A stretch of DNA of 64,000 bases, taken from positions 144,107,950 through 144,171,949 of the forward strand of contig CP136063.1 in NCBI GenBank assembly GCA_032622095.1, given 5' to 3'. Source of the stretch: Siphonodentalium dalli. Lineage: Eukaryota > Mollusca > Scaphopoda > Gadilida > Siphonodentaliidae. Below the pieces are notes generated by a model. The model saw nothing but the letters and a program-made list of their open reading frames with translations, did no database searches and was not told the origin of the DNA. Shown in pieces: positions 1 through 12,160 of the stretch. Position numbers and translations under genes: made by a program. How positions within the stretch are numbered: position 1 is the stretch's first letter; every line of letters begins with the position of its first letter.

Positions 1-125
1 ACGCGGACGACCCCCGTGGTTTTTTACCATAATATACGAAGTTTGAGCTCGATCGGACCAGTCGTTTTGGATTCTATGAAGTACACACATATATATATAC
101 GAAGTCTCAAAATATATAGTATAGA
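1..125 (-). mobile_element. Helitron module 0 (5' end only)
   Basis: This is the 5' terminal part of a module that continues beyond the window start. It is almost identical to 1474-1598, the 5' end of the next module. It holds the GAGCTCGATCGG core, a short CA/TA microsatellite and the TC terminus at 125. Confidence 0.75.
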
Positions 126-1598
126 CTAGCAGGTTAGCCCGCCACTGGCGGCATTCGTCCCATGGCTTTGTTCGAAAAAGCAATTGCAACAGGTTCCGAG
201 ACAATTGTGCTGCATTTGCAATCGTCAGAAACATGACAATTTTAAATTTGTAAATTAATTTTTAAAATTAATTTATGACAATTTTTCAATTTGTTAATTA
301 ATTTTTTAATTTAAATTTTTTGTTTTTCAATGAGTTAATTGTGCCTTTTTAATTTTTTAATTTAATTTTTTGTTTTTTAAATTTTACCCGATTTGACCTT
401 GAATTGATCATTTTCAAGGTCAAGGTCAGGTCGGGGTCACAATTTAACCCGTCCATGACACTTCCCGTAGATACCAAGTTTTTAACCCGTCCATGACACT
501 TCCCGTAGACACCAAGTTTGAGCTCAATCGGTCCGAGTCTATAAATAACACACACATATATATCACTTGTGGGTACCCGTTTCAATGTGAAGAGCTTGTG
601 CGAATTTTGTATACATTTTGGGTTCAAAGTGACTTAGTTGGACAGGTGCGTAACATACTGTGCCATCAGAAGTAGGCCAGCCATGCAGCCAATTCTATTT
701 TAAAGAGCGCGGATTTGGGATAACTGCATTGTGTGAGAACGCAACATGATTCGCGTACATCTATATGCATTTCAGTAGGTTGCTTTCCCGAGTAATGGTA
801 CCTTTTTCTGTGCATATAAATAACACCAAAGTGAACATAAACTTTCTCACCAGCAAAATGATAAATAGCAAGATGTGTTGGAACGGAAGTATCAGCAAGA
901 TGTGTTGGAACGGTAGTGTACCATATACACAAACATGGCATGTCGAGCTTGTAAAATATATATTATTTTGAGTATACGGATATGAAAGCACGTATTTGAC
1001 CATTTAATATGTTATTGGAAGTCTTCACCATCGTTATTCACACACACAAACATAATTAAATATGTCGTTTAATTATGCTACATATAACGATCATCCATTT
1101 CGCAATAGCGAAATAGCGTATGATGACATTAAACTCTCTTTGCTCGCTTGCCTATATCGCGATTCCCCCAACAGTTGACGGTGTTTTATATTAACTAATA
1201 GAATGTCATGATATGGTAGGATTCTGGGAATGATATACACATGGCAGCTTATACATACACATTCCATATACAATTCGCTTAATTTTGGTGTGATTCATAT
1301 TCTTGAATACACGCAGGTGGTGAATTATTTGGCGCTTTAAGGCATATTTGTGCTATAAAAATATACATATACAGATGTAGAGTTACTCTTCTTGGATTAA
1401 CCCCTTCCGTGTTTACGGATCAATAAAATGATTGTGAGTGGAGAAATAGTGCTCTGAGCGTCTCCAAAATGCTACGCGGACGACCCCCGTGGTTTTTTAC
1501 CATAATATACGAAGTTTGAGCTCGATCGGACCAGTCGTTTTGGATTCTATGAAGTACACACATATATATATACGAAGTCTCAAAATATATAGTATAGA
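126..1598 (-). mobile_element. Helitron module 1
   Basis: CTAG lies at 126-129, then a 9-base spacer and the hairpin CCGCCACTGGCGG (139-151); the 5' TC is at 1598. Inside are an A/T-rich tract (233-370), one AGGTCAAGGTCA stretch near 415-430, and about 0.9 kb (570-1440) of sequence not repeated elsewhere in the window. A 20-bp word is directly repeated at 867 and 894. No convincing gene. Confidence 0.75.
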
Positions 1599-1643
1599 CT
1601 AGCAGGTTAGCCCGCCACCGGCGAGAATAACATGTTGATGAAG

Positions 1644-1649
1644 TTTATT
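1644..1649 (-). terminator. AATAAA polyadenylation signal next to the Helitron 3' end
   Basis: The minus strand reads AATAAA 5 bases after the stop of the 95-codon ORF. The usual cleavage distance of 10-25 bases falls where the captured sequence stops (1623) and the Helitron 3' hairpin begins. The same arrangement recurs in the other three copies at about 5947, 9076 and 26885. Confidence 0.5.
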
Positions 1650-1654
1650 GAAAT

Positions 1655-1942
1655 TTAATCATTGTCTGAATCTTCGACCGTTAGATTTACTTCTAAGAGT
1701 TTCTTGAATTTTCTCATCGCTTCATCTGCAGCCCATTCATTATTATATCCGTGTTTGGTCAGTTTGACCATTTTCTTCATGATCATGGTATGTATGCGTG
1801 ATGTTTTCAATCGATACTGGTATTCTATTAATCGTCTATAACTTTTGAGAAACAGAGCAAACTCTGTGTCGATGGTATCCTCTTTTCCCGACATGCTCTC
1901 ATCTCCCGAAATGCTCTCTTCTTCTTTCACATCATGCAACAT
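1655..1942 (-). CDS. 95-aa ORF of unknown function in 3.1-kb Helitron (copy A)
   Basis: I do not recognise this protein. The first 25 residues are acidic (EEES, GDES, GKED) and the rest is a basic, probably helical stretch rich in K, R and Y, ending in an acidic tail (VEDSDND). No signal peptide, membrane segment or cysteine pattern is seen. The ORF is sense with respect to the Helitron. Two TATATAAA boxes lie upstream (2066-2073, 2123-2130) and AATAAA lies 5 bases after the stop codon. The stretch between TATA and this ATG has other ATGs, including a 34-codon ORF, so the start is uncertain. The same ORF is intact in all four 3.1-kb copies, but those copies are nearly identical at DNA level, so this is not evidence of selection. 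It could be a captured terminal exon of a host gene or a degenerate element gene. Confidence 0.4.
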   Translation of the reverse strand: MLHDVKEEESISGDESMSGKEDTIDTEFALFLKSYRRLIEYQYRLKTSRIHTMIMKKMVKLTKHGYNNEWAADEAMRKFKKLLEVNLTVEDSDND

Positions 1943-2065
1943 TCCTCATCCAATCATCATCAAACTTCATAAGGATATGCTTTTCTGTGACTTTTATGAG
2001 CTGATATCGCAATAAACATTGAATTAACTATCCATGAGAAATTCCATAATTGTTTCAGATCCATG

Positions 2066-2130
2066 TTTATATATACCCTGATTCGCCCACAGACTTGATA
2101 TATTTTACGTTTCAGATCCATGTTTATATA
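2066..2130 (-). promoter_or_regulatory. Duplicated TATA box upstream of the 95-aa ORF
   Basis: The minus strand carries TATATAAA at 2123-2130 and again at 2066-2073, within a tandem duplication of about 55 bp (TTCAGATCCATG start). The proximal box lies 124 bases before the ORF start, a plausible core-promoter distance with a short leader. Placement is inferred from motif and spacing only. Equivalent pairs exist in the other three copies (6369, 9498 and 27307 for the proximal box). Confidence 0.35.
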
Positions 2131-3115
2131 TACCCTGATTCACCCACAGACTTGTATCTGTTGTCACACCGTGAGTGGATTGTCCGCCTTTAATGATTGT
2201 CCGCCTTTAATGATGTCATAGCGTGTGTATATGCAAGACAGTATAACCCTATGATAATGCCTGTATCTGTTGTTGGTAAGATGTGAAATATAAATTTCAA
2301 GGTTCAATTCATTCGTGTAGTAATTTTGTATATGTTCAACGCTCTTCATTCGTGCGCTTGTATTGTTAACATTCATTCATAATGAGTGTCCCTTTAGAGT
2401 GTCTTGTGTTCCTTTAAGATTCAAACACCAATATTACATCACGTCCCTTGTTTCGTGTCACTTTAACTCCTTGAGTGTATTGCCCCTTCGAATGATGTCA
2501 TAGCATGGGTACATGTAAGATGGTATAACACTATGACTATGTCTGTATCTGTTGTTGGTAAGATGTAAAAATATAAATTTCAGTTCATTCGTGTAGTAAT
2601 TTCGTATATGTTCAACGCTCTTCATTCGTAAGAGTAATTACCAACTGGAAGTTGTACTATTTTTGATAAACATCGGATTTGCTCATCAGACGATAAGCTG
2701 ACAATATTTACGTATGGTCTAATTAGATTCATGCATAAATGTAAGGTAATTTTTGTTATGGTCAAGTTTTTTGTTAAGACCATGTTCTAACATAGATCGA
2801 TAAATAAGTTAAAGGTCATTATATTCCACAGTCAAATCTATTGGTGATCGAATTTGATAACTATTTTATTGGAACAACTAAGAGTATTATTTACGTGAGA
2901 TCAATGAGTCCAATTATTATAAATAATAAATTGCAGGCATCGGTGGATACCCGATTGCCACATTTAGTGATCACGTGATAAACTGATAAAATGTCCAAGT
3001 GACGTACTATAATGAGCAAAAAAAATGAGTTGACCTTCGGCTTCGTCCCGATTGGGTACTGAGCTGACACCGGGGATAAATTGACCAATGACTGCTATTG
3101 TATCCTTTTGACAGA

Positions 3116-3268
3116 TATGCGTGCGCAGACTCGTTTGATGTTCGCTATCGCATTACTATGTTTTAATAGCCGAGCCTTCACTTCTCGTCTGACTCTCTTA
3201 CCGACAAGACCTGTCTACACAGTACTTATCCGGCAGACTATTCATCCACTGATAGGCCTACATACAGG
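3116..3268 (+). other. Possible captured exon with signal-peptide-like start (copy A)
   Basis: The stretch is bounded by TTTTGACAG on the left and ACAG followed by GTATGC on the right, so it has AG and GT splice borders. The ATG two bases inside opens MRAQTRLMFAIALLCFNSRA, which has the basic start, hydrophobic core and small residues of a secretion signal. It then stays open to the donor (about 50 codons). It is antisense to the Helitron. Near-identical copies lie at about 7419, 10552 and 28357; copy C has one Ile to Leu change. A first exon of a captured secreted-protein gene is possible, but chance is not excluded. Confidence 0.25.
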
Positions 3269-3382
3269 TATGCCCTAAATAATGGACTGCTTAACCACAG
3301 CAGAATTATAGGTAACTTTTCTTTTCTAAACATCGAACTTGTCTGAACCTATCAATTGATACAATAACAGTGATATAATGTT

Positions 3383-3595
3383 ACATCTCATTTTTTTGCT
3401 CATTTGCTCATTTTTTTGCTCATTTGCTCATTTTTTTGCTCATTTGCTCATTTTTATTGCTCATTTGCTCATTTTTTTGCTCATTTGCTCATTTTTATTG
3501 CTCATTTGCTCATTTTCTTGCTCATTTGCTCATTTTCTTGCTCATTTGCTCATTTTCTTGCTCATTTGCTCATTTTTTTGCTCATTTGCTCATTG
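3383..3595 (+). repeat. TTTGCTCA minisatellite (copy A)
   Basis: Roughly 11 tandem units of about 19 bp, built from TTTGCTCA words separated by T-rich spacers (TTTTTTT, TTTTATT, TTTTCTT). The hydrophobic ORFs over it in three frames (LLICSF, FAHFFAH) are products of the repeat. The same array lies at 7686-7898, 10819-11031 and 28624-28836, with the same order of spacer variants. Confidence 0.9.
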
Positions 3596-4719
3596 ATTGG
3601 TGCATACTCAAGAGTCATAGACCTAACATCCAATGTACGTTAATGGTGTCATAGCGTGGGTACATAGAAGACTGTATAACACTATGCCTATGTCCGTATC
3701 TGTTGTCACACCGTGAGTGGATTGTCCACCTTTAATGATGTCATAGCGACCCGATCAAATTTGTACCCGGCCCAAGATACATTCACATAGCAAATTTCAA
3801 GTCGATAGCTCCACCCGTTTCCGATATCTCGTCTGCGCATGCACTGCACGGCGTCGCATGGGCTCGCCGACCCGATAAAATTTGTACCCGGCGCAAGATA
3901 CATTCACATTGCAATTTTCAAGTCGATAGCTCCACCCGTTTCCGAGATCTGCCTTTTTAATCGAGATAAATGCATTTCGTACTCGTCCTAATGTACTATT
4001 TCGAGCGATAACAATTGTCAGACTCCCATCGTGAACCTCAACACGAAGTAAACACGTGTTTCGAGCGATAACATTGCATTGAAGTCAGACTCCCATCGTG
4101 GACCCCCAAGACGACGTAAACACGTGTTTGTTCCCGTATAACTCTGGAGACTCTGACTTCATATATATATATATAATGACGTTATTAACCCCGGCCGTGC
4201 CGTTTGAGCTGATTTTAATGACTGGGAGTGGAGTACGGGTGCTCGGAGCTTCTGGAAAACGCGTGGACGACATCGTACGTGGGATTTTACCTCTAGATGG
4301 GAAGTTTGAGCTCAATCTGTCCAGCCGTTGTACTATTTCGAGCGATAACAATTGTCAGACTCCCATCGTGAACCTCAACACGAAGTAAACACGTGTTTCG
4401 AGCGATAACATTGCATTGAAGTCAGACTCCCATCGTGGACCCCCAAGACGACGTAAACACGTGTTTGTTCCGGTATAACTCTGGAGACTCTGACTTCATA
4501 TATATATATAATGACGTTATTAACCCCGGCCGTGCCGTTTGAGCTGATTTTGATGAATGGGAGTGGAGAACGGGTGCTCTGAGCTTTTCTAAACTGCGAC
4601 TACGGCGGTGTCGGTGGGATTTTACACTTACATACGAAATTTGAGCTCGATCGGATCAGTCGTTTTGGATTCTATGAAGTACACACATATATATATACGA
4701 AGTCTCAAAATATATAGTA

Positions 4720-5901
4720 CTAGCAGGTTAGCCCGCCACCGGCGGCTTGTCCGAAACATGACATTTTTTTAATATTTGTTTTTAATTTTTAGCTCCACGC
4801 GTTTCAATAAGAAAAATTTGTACCCGGTAGCTCCACCCGTTTCCGAGATCTGGTCTGCGCATGCGCGAAGCTGGCGTCGCACGGACTCGGCGACCCGATC
4901 AAATTTGTACCCGGCGCAAGATACATTCACATAGCAAATTTCAAGTCGATAGCTCCACCCGTTTCCGAGATCTCGTCTGCGCATGCGCTGCACGGGCGTC
5001 GCATGGACTCGGCGACCCGATAAAATTTGTACCCGGTGCAAGATACATTCACATAGCAAATTTCAGGTCGATAGCTCCACCCGTTTCCGAGATCTGCCTT
5101 TCTGCATAATATTTCGAGCGATAACATTGCATTGAAATGTCAGACTCCCATCGTGAACCTCAACACGAAGTAAACACGTGTTTCGAGCGATAACATTGCA
5201 TTGAAATGACTCCCATCGTGAACCTCAAGACGACGTAAAACACGTGTTGCGTTCTAGGAAATGCACTCAATGCAGATGCTAATAACGTTGACTTCGTATA
5301 TATATATATAATGACGTTATTAACCCCGGCCGTGCCGTTTGAGCTGATTTTTATGACTGGGAGTGGAGTACGGGTGCTCGGAGCTTCTGGAAAACGCGTG
5401 GACGACATCGTACGTGGTATTTCACCTTTAGATAGGAAGTTTGAGCTCAATCTGTCCAGCCGTTCCCGTCCTAATGTACTATTTCGAGCGATAACAATTG
5501 TCAGACTCCCATCGTGAACCTCAACACGAAGTAAACACGTGTTTCGAGCGATAACATTGCATTGAAGTCAGACTCCCATCGTGGACCCCCAAGACGACGT
5601 AAACACGTGTTTGTTCCGGTATAACTTTGGAGACTCTGACTTCATATATATATATAATGACGTTATTAACCCCGGCCGTGCCGTTTGAGCTGATTTCGAT
5701 GACTGGGAGTGGATAAAGGGTGCTCAGAGCTTCTCGAAAACACATCTACGGCGGTGTCGGTGGGATTTTACACTTACATAAGAAATTTGATCTCAATCTG
5801 TACACGCGTTTTGGATTCTATGAAGTACACACACACATATATACACACATATATACACACATATATACGAAGTCTCAAAATATATAGTATAGATAGATAG
5901 A
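4720..5901 (-). mobile_element. Helitron module 3
   Basis: CTAG lies at 4720. About two and a half units of the 122-bp satellite occupy 4792-5095. Alternating blocks TTCGAGCGATAACA and ACTCCCATCGTG follow, then two copies of the core ending in GAGCTCAATCTG (5300-5463 and 5655-5900). The 5' end has two CACACATATATA runs. No gene seen. Confidence 0.75.
4792..5095 (+). repeat. 122-bp satellite array, module 3
   Basis: The unit runs from GTCGATAGCTCCACCCGTTT through GAGATCTCGTCTGCGCATGC and CGACCCGATAAAATTTG to CACATAGCAAATTTCAA. The period is 122 bp. Because 122 is not divisible by 3, the unit stays open in several frames on both strands, giving repetitive ORFs that I do not regard as genes. 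Units also occur in pairs within every 3.1-kb module. Confidence 0.85.
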
Positions 5902-8900
5902 CTAGCAGGTTAGCCCGCCACCGGCGAGAATAACATGTTGATGAAGTTTATTGAAATTTAATCATTGTCTGAATCTTCGACCGTTAGATTTACTTCTAAG
6001 AGTTTCTTGAATTTTCTCATCGCTTCATCTGCAGCCCATTCATTATTATATCCGTGTTTGGTCAGTTTGACCATTTTCTTCATGATCATGGTATGTATGC
6101 GTGATGTTTTCAATCGATACTGGTATTCTATTAATCGTCTATAACTTTTGAGAAACAGAGCAAACTCTGTGTCGATGGTATCCTCTTTTCCCGACATGCT
6201 CTCATCTCCCGAAATGCTCTCTTCTTCTTTCACATCATGCAACATTCCTCATCCAATCATCATCAAACTTCATAAGGATATGCTTTTCTGTGACTTTTAT
6301 GAGCTGATATCGCAATAAACATTGAATTAACTATCCATGAGAAATTCCATAATTGTTTCAGATCCATGTTTATATATACCCTGATTCGCCCACAGACTTG
6401 ATATATTTTACGTTTCAGATCCATGTTTATATATACCCTGATTCACCCACAGACTTGTATCTGTTGTCACACCGTGAGTGGATTGTCCGCCTTTAATGAT
6501 TGTCCGCCTTTAATGATGTCATAGCGTGTGTATATGCAAGACAGTATAACCCTATGATAATGCCTGTATCTGTTGTTGGTAAGATGTGAAATATAAATTT
6601 CAAGGTTCAATTCATTCGTGTAGTAATTTTGTATATGTTCAACGCTCTTCATTCGTGCGCTTGTATTGTTAACATTCATTCATAATGAGTGTCCCTTTAG
6701 AGTGTCTTGTGTTCCTTTAAGATTCAAACACCAATATTACATCACGTCCCTTGTTTCGTGTCACTTTAACTCCTTGAGTGTATTGCCCCTTCGAATGATG
6801 TCATAGCATGGGTACATGTAAGATGGTATAACACTATGACTATGTCTGTATCTGTTGTTGGTAAGATGTAAAAATATAAATTTCAGTTCATTCGTGTAGT
6901 AATTTCGTATATGTTCAACGCTCTTCATTCGTAAGAGTAATTACCAACTGGAAGTTGTACTATTTTTGATAAACATCGGATTTGCTCATCAGACGATAAG
7001 CTGACAATATTTACGTATGGTCTAATTAGATTCATGCATAAATGTAAGGTAATTTTTGTTATGGTCAAGTTTTTTGTTAAGACCATGTTCTAACATAGAT
7101 CGATAAATAAGTTAAAGGTCATTATATTCCACAGTCAAATCTATTGGTGATCGAATTTGATAACTATTTTATTGGAACAACTAAGAGTATTATTTACGTG
7201 AGATCAATGAGTCCAATTATTATAAATAATAAATTGCAGGCATCGGTGGATACCCGATTGCCACATTTAGTGATCACGTGATAAACTGATAAAATGTCCA
7301 AGTGACGTACTATAATGAGCAAAAAAAATGAGTTGACCTTCGGCTTCGTCCCGATTGGGTACTGAGCTGACACCGGGGATAAATTGACCAATGACTGCTA
7401 TTGTATCCTTTTGACAGATATGCGTGCGCAGACTCGTTTGATGTTCGCTATCGCATTACTATGTTTTAATAGCCGAGCCTTCACTTCTCGTCTGACTCTC
7501 TTACCGACAAGACCTGTCTACACAGTACTTATCCGGCAGACTATTCATCCACTGATAGGCCTACATACAGGTATGCCCTAAATAATGGACTGCTTAACCA
7601 CAGCAGAATTATAGGTAACTTTTCTTTTCTAAACATCGAACTTGTCTGAACCTATCAATTGATACAATAACAGTGATATAATGTTACATCTCATTTTTTT
7701 GCTCATTTGCTCATTTTTTTGCTCATTTGCTCATTTTTTTGCTCATTTGCTCATTTTTATTGCTCATTTGCTCATTTTTTTGCTCATTTGCTCATTTTTA
7801 TTGCTCATTTGCTCATTTTCTTGCTCATTTGCTCATTTTCTTGCTCATTTGCTCATTTTCTTGCTCATTTGCTCATTTTTTTGCTCATTTGCTCATTGAT
7901 TGGTGCATACTCAAGAGTCATAGACCTAACATCCAATGTACGTTAATGGTGTCATAGCGTGGGTACATAGAAGACTGTATAACACTATGCCTATGTCCGT
8001 ATCTGTTGTCACACCGTGAGTGGATTGTCCACCTTTAATGATGTCATAGCGACCCGATCAAATTTGTACCCGGCCCAAGATACATTCACATAGCAAATTT
8101 CAAGTCGATAGCTCCACCCGTTTCCGATATCTCGTCTGCGCATGCACTGCACGGCGTCGCATGGGCTCGCCGACCCGATAAAATTTGTACCCGGCGCAAG
8201 ATACATTCACATTGCAATTTTCAAGTCGATAGCTCCACCCGTTTCCGAGATCTGCCTTTTTAATCGAGATAAATGCATTTCGTACTCGTCCTAATGTACT
8301 ATTTCGAGCGATAACAATTGTCAGACTCCCATCGTGAACCTCAACACGAAGTAAACACGTGTTTCGAGCGATAACATTGCATTGAAGTCAGACTCCCATC
8401 GTGGACCCCCAAGACGACGTAAACACGTGTTTGTTCCCGTATAACTCTGGAGACTCTGACTTCATATATATATATATAATGACGTTATTAACCCCGGCCG
8501 TGCCGTTTGAGCTGATTTTAATGACTGGGAGTGGAGTACGGGTGCTCGGAGCTTCTGGAAAACGCGTGGACGACATCGTACGTGGGATTTTACCTCTAGA
8601 TGGGAAGTTTGAGCTCAATCTGTCCAGCCGTTGTACTATTTCGAGCGATAACAATTGTCAGACTCCCATCGTGAACCTCAACACGAAGTAAACACGTGTT
8701 TCGAGCGATAACATTGCATTGAAGTCAGACTCCCATCGTGGACCCCCAAGACGACGTAAACACGTGTTTGTTCCGGTATAACTCTGGAGACTCTGACTTC
8801 ATATATATATATAATGACGTTATTAACCCCGGCCGTGCCGTTTGAGCTGATTTTGATGAATGGGAGTGGAGAACGGGTGCTCTGAGCTTTTCTAAACTGC

Positions 8901-9030
8901 GACTACGGCGGTGTCGGTGGGATTTTACACTTACATACGAAATTTGAGCTCGATCGGATCAGTCGTTTTGGATTCTATGAAGTACACACATATATATATA
9001 CGAAGTCTCAAAATATATAGTATAGATAGA
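5902..9030 (-). mobile_element. 3.1-kb Helitron, copy B
   Basis: Nearly base-for-base repeat of copy A shifted by 4303. It abuts copy C with no spacer, and its 5' end reads TCTATCTATACTATATA, with one extra TCTA. All sub-features of copy A are present. Confidence 0.8.
5958..6245 (-). CDS. 95-aa ORF of unknown function (copy B)
   Basis: Identical in translation to the ORF at 1655-1942, with the same AATAAA after the stop and the same TATA pair upstream. Function not recognised. It has an acidic N-terminus and a basic helical middle. Confidence 0.4.
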   Translation of the reverse strand: MLHDVKEEESISGDESMSGKEDTIDTEFALFLKSYRRLIEYQYRLKTSRIHTMIMKKMVKLTKHGYNNEWAADEAMRKFKKLLEVNLTVEDSDND

Positions 9031-12000
9031 CTAGCAGGTTAGCCCGCCACCGGCGAGAATAACATGTTGATGAAGTTTATTGAAATTTAATCATTGTCTG
9101 AATCTTCGACCGTTAGATTTACTTCTAAGAGTTTCTTGAATTTTCTCATCGCTTCATCTGCAGCCCATTCATTATTATATCCGTGTTTGGTCAGTTTGAC
9201 CATTTTCTTCATGATCATGGTATGTATGCGTGATGTTTTCAATCGATACTGGTATTCTATTAATCGTCTATAACTTTTGAGAAACAGAGCAAACTCTGTG
9301 TCGATGGTATCCTCTTTTCCCGACATGCTCTCATCTCCCGAAATGCTCTCTTCTTCTTTCACATCATGCAACATTCCTCATCCAATCATCATCAAACTTC
9401 ATAAGGATATGCTTTTCTGTGACTTTTATGAGCTGATATCGCAATAAACATTGAATTAACTATCCATGAGAAATTCCATAATTGTTTCAGATCCATGTTT
9501 ATATATACCCTGATTCGCCCACAGACTTGATATATTTTACGTTTCAGATCCATGTTTATATATACCCTGATTCATCCACAGACTTGTATCTGTTGTCACA
9601 CCGTGAGTGGATTGTCCGCCTTTAATGATTGTCCGCCTTTAATGATGTCATAGCGTGTGTATATGCAAGACAGTATAACCCTATGATAATGCCTGTATCT
9701 GTTGTTGGTAAGATGTGAAATATAAATTTCAAGGTTCAATTCATTCGTGTAGTAATTTTGTATATGTTCAACGCTCTTCATTCGTGCGCTTGTATTGTTA
9801 ACATTCATTCATAATGAGTGTCCCTTTAGAGTGTCTTGTGTTCCTTTAAGATTCAAACACCAATATTACATCACGTCCCTTGTTTCGTGTCACTTTAACT
9901 CCTTGAGTGTATTGCCCCTTCGAATGATGTCATAGCATGGGTACATGTAAGATGGATGGTATAACACTATGACTATGTCTGTATCTGTTGTTGGTAAGAT
10001 GTAAAAATATAAATTTCAGTTCATTCGTGTAGTAATTTCGTATATGTTCAACGCTCTTCATTCGTAAGAGTAATTACCAACTGGAAGTTGTACTATTTTT
10101 GATAAACATCGGATTTGCTCATCAGACGATAAGCTGACAATATTTACGTATGGTCTAATTAGATTCATGCATAAATGTAAGGTAATTTTTGTTATGGTCA
10201 AGTTTTTTGTTAAGACCATGTTCTAACATAGATCGATAAATAAGTTAAAGGTCATTATATTCCACAGTCAAATCTATTGGTGATCGAATTTGATAACTAT
10301 TTTATTGGAACAACTAAGAGTATTATTTACGTGAGATCAATGAGTCCAATTATTATAAATAATAAATTGCAGGCATCGGTGGATACCCGATTGCCACATT
10401 TAGTGATCACGTGATAAACTGATAAAATGTCCAAGTGACGTACTATAATGAGCAAAAAAAATGAGTTGACCTTCGGCTTCGTCCCGATTGGGTACTGAGC
10501 TGACACCGGGGATAAATTGACCAATGACTGCTATTGTATCCTTTTGACAGATATGCGTGCGCAGACTCGTTTGATGTTCGCTATCGCATTACTATGTTTT
10601 AATAGCCGAGCCTTCACTTCTCGTCTGACTCTCTTACCGACAAGACCTGTCTACACAGTACTTCTCCGGCAGACTATTCATCCACTGATAGGCCTACATA
10701 CAGGTATGCCCTAAATAATGGACTGCTTAACCACAGCAGAATTATAGGTAACTTTTCTTTTCTAAACATCGAACTTGTCTGAACCTATCAATTGATACAA
10801 TAACAGTGATATAATGTTACATCTCATTTTTTTGCTCATTTGCTCATTTTTTTGCTCATTTGCTCATTTTTTTGCTCATTTGCTCATTTTTATTGCTCAT
10901 TTGCTCATTTTTTTGCTCATTTGCTCATTTTTATTGCTCATTTGCTCATTTTCTTGCTCATTTGCTCATTTTCTTGCTCATTTGCTCATTTTCTTGCTCA
11001 TTTGCTCATTTTTTTGCTCATTTGCTCATTGATTGGTGCATACTCAAGAGTCATAGACCTAACATCCAATGTACGTTAATGGTGTCATAGCGTGGGTACA
11101 TAGAAGACTGTATAACACTATGCCTATGTCCGTATCTGTTGTCACACCGTGAGTGGATTGTCCACCTTTAATGATGTCATAGCGACCCGATCAAATTTGT
11201 ACCCGGCCCAAGATACATTCACATAGCAAATTTCAAGTCGATAGCTCCACCCGTTTCCGATATCTCGTCTGCGCATGCACTGCACGGGCGTCGCATGGGC
11301 TCGCCGACCCGATAAAATTTGTACCCGGCGCAAGATACATTCACATTGCAATTTTCAAGTCGATAGCTCCACCCGTTTCCGAGATCTGCCTTTTTAATCG
11401 AGATAAATGCATTTCGTACTCGTCCTAATGTACTATTTCGAGCGATAACAATTGTCAGACTCCCATCGTGAACCTCAACACGAAGTAAACACGTGTTTCG
11501 AGCGATAACATTGCATTGAAGTCAGACTCCCATCGTGGACCCCCAAGACGACGTAAACACGTGTTTGTTCCCGTATAACTCTGGAGACTCTGACTTCATA
11601 TATATATATATAATGACGTTATTAACCCCGGCCGTGCCGTTTGAGCTGATTTTAATGACTGGGAGTGGAGTACGGGTGCTCGGAGCTTCTGGAAAACGCG
11701 TGGACGACATCGTACGTGGGATTTTACCTCTAGATGGGAAGTTTGAGCTCAATCTGTCCAGCCGTTGTACTATTTCGAGCGATAACAATTGTCAGACTCC
11801 CATCGTGAACCTCAACACGAAGTAAACACGTGTTTCGAGCGATAACATTGCATTGAAGTCAGACTCCCATCGTGGACCCCCAAGACGACGTAAACACGTG
11901 TTTGTTCCGGTATAACTCTGGAGACTCTGACTTCATATATATATATAATGACGTTATTAACCCCGGCCGTGCCGTTTGAGCTGATTTTGATGAATGGGAG

Positions 12001-12160
12001 TGGAGAACGGGTGCTCTGAGCTTTTCTAAACTGCGACTACGGCGGTGTCGGTGGGATTTTACACTTACATACGAAATTTGAGCTCGATCGGATCAGTCGT
12101 TTTGGATTCTATGAAGTACACACATATATATATACGAAGTCTCAAAATATATAGTATAGA
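9031..12160 (-). mobile_element. 3.1-kb Helitron, copy C
   Basis: Directly tandem to copy B. It differs from A and B at only a few places that I noticed: a 4-base GGAT expansion near 9955, CACCC to CATCC near 9573, ATCC to CTCC near 10665, and one extra G near 11287 that lengthens a shadow ORF. It ends at the CTAG of 12161. Confidence 0.8.
9087..9374 (-). CDS. 95-aa ORF of unknown function (copy C)
   Basis: Translation identical to copies A, B and D, with the same flanking TATA and AATAAA signals. Unrecognised. Confidence 0.4.
   Translation of the reverse strand: MLHDVKEEESISGDESMSGKEDTIDTEFALFLKSYRRLIEYQYRLKTSRIHTMIMKKMVKLTKHGYNNEWAADEAMRKFKKLLEVNLTVEDSDND

Larger units (their letters stand above)
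1599..4719 (-). mobile_element. 3.1-kb Helitron, copy A
   Basis: First of four nearly identical long modules. The 3' terminus (CTAG 1599-1602) has a weaker hairpin than other modules because GGCGG is replaced by GGCGA. In plus order it holds a 95-codon minus ORF with AATAAA and TATA boxes, diverged internal repeats of about 140 bp (2211-2353, 2493-2630; partial at 3647), a possible antisense exon (3116-3268) and a TTTGCTCA minisatellite (3383-3595). It also holds two 122-bp satellite units (3748-3945), two related blocks at 4000-4330 and 4335-4560, and the family-1 5' end. Confidence 0.78.

Noticed and set aside
3383-3595. Possible CRISPR-like array of regular repeats
   Set aside because: Units are contiguous 19-bp minisatellite copies with only T-rich variation, there are no unique spacers, and the genome is animal.
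3378-3654. Three overlapping hydrophobic ORFs (LLICSF, FAHFFAH), also at 7681, 10814 and 28619
   Set aside because: All frames are translations of the TTTGCTCA minisatellite. Similar composition in several frames shows repeat origin, not membrane proteins.
4098-4388. 96-aa ORF with PAVPFELILMTGSG and KFELN words, repeated in many modules
   Set aside because: It runs through the family-1 repeat core and microsatellite-bearing ends. The opposite strand is equally open and no conserved domain is seen.
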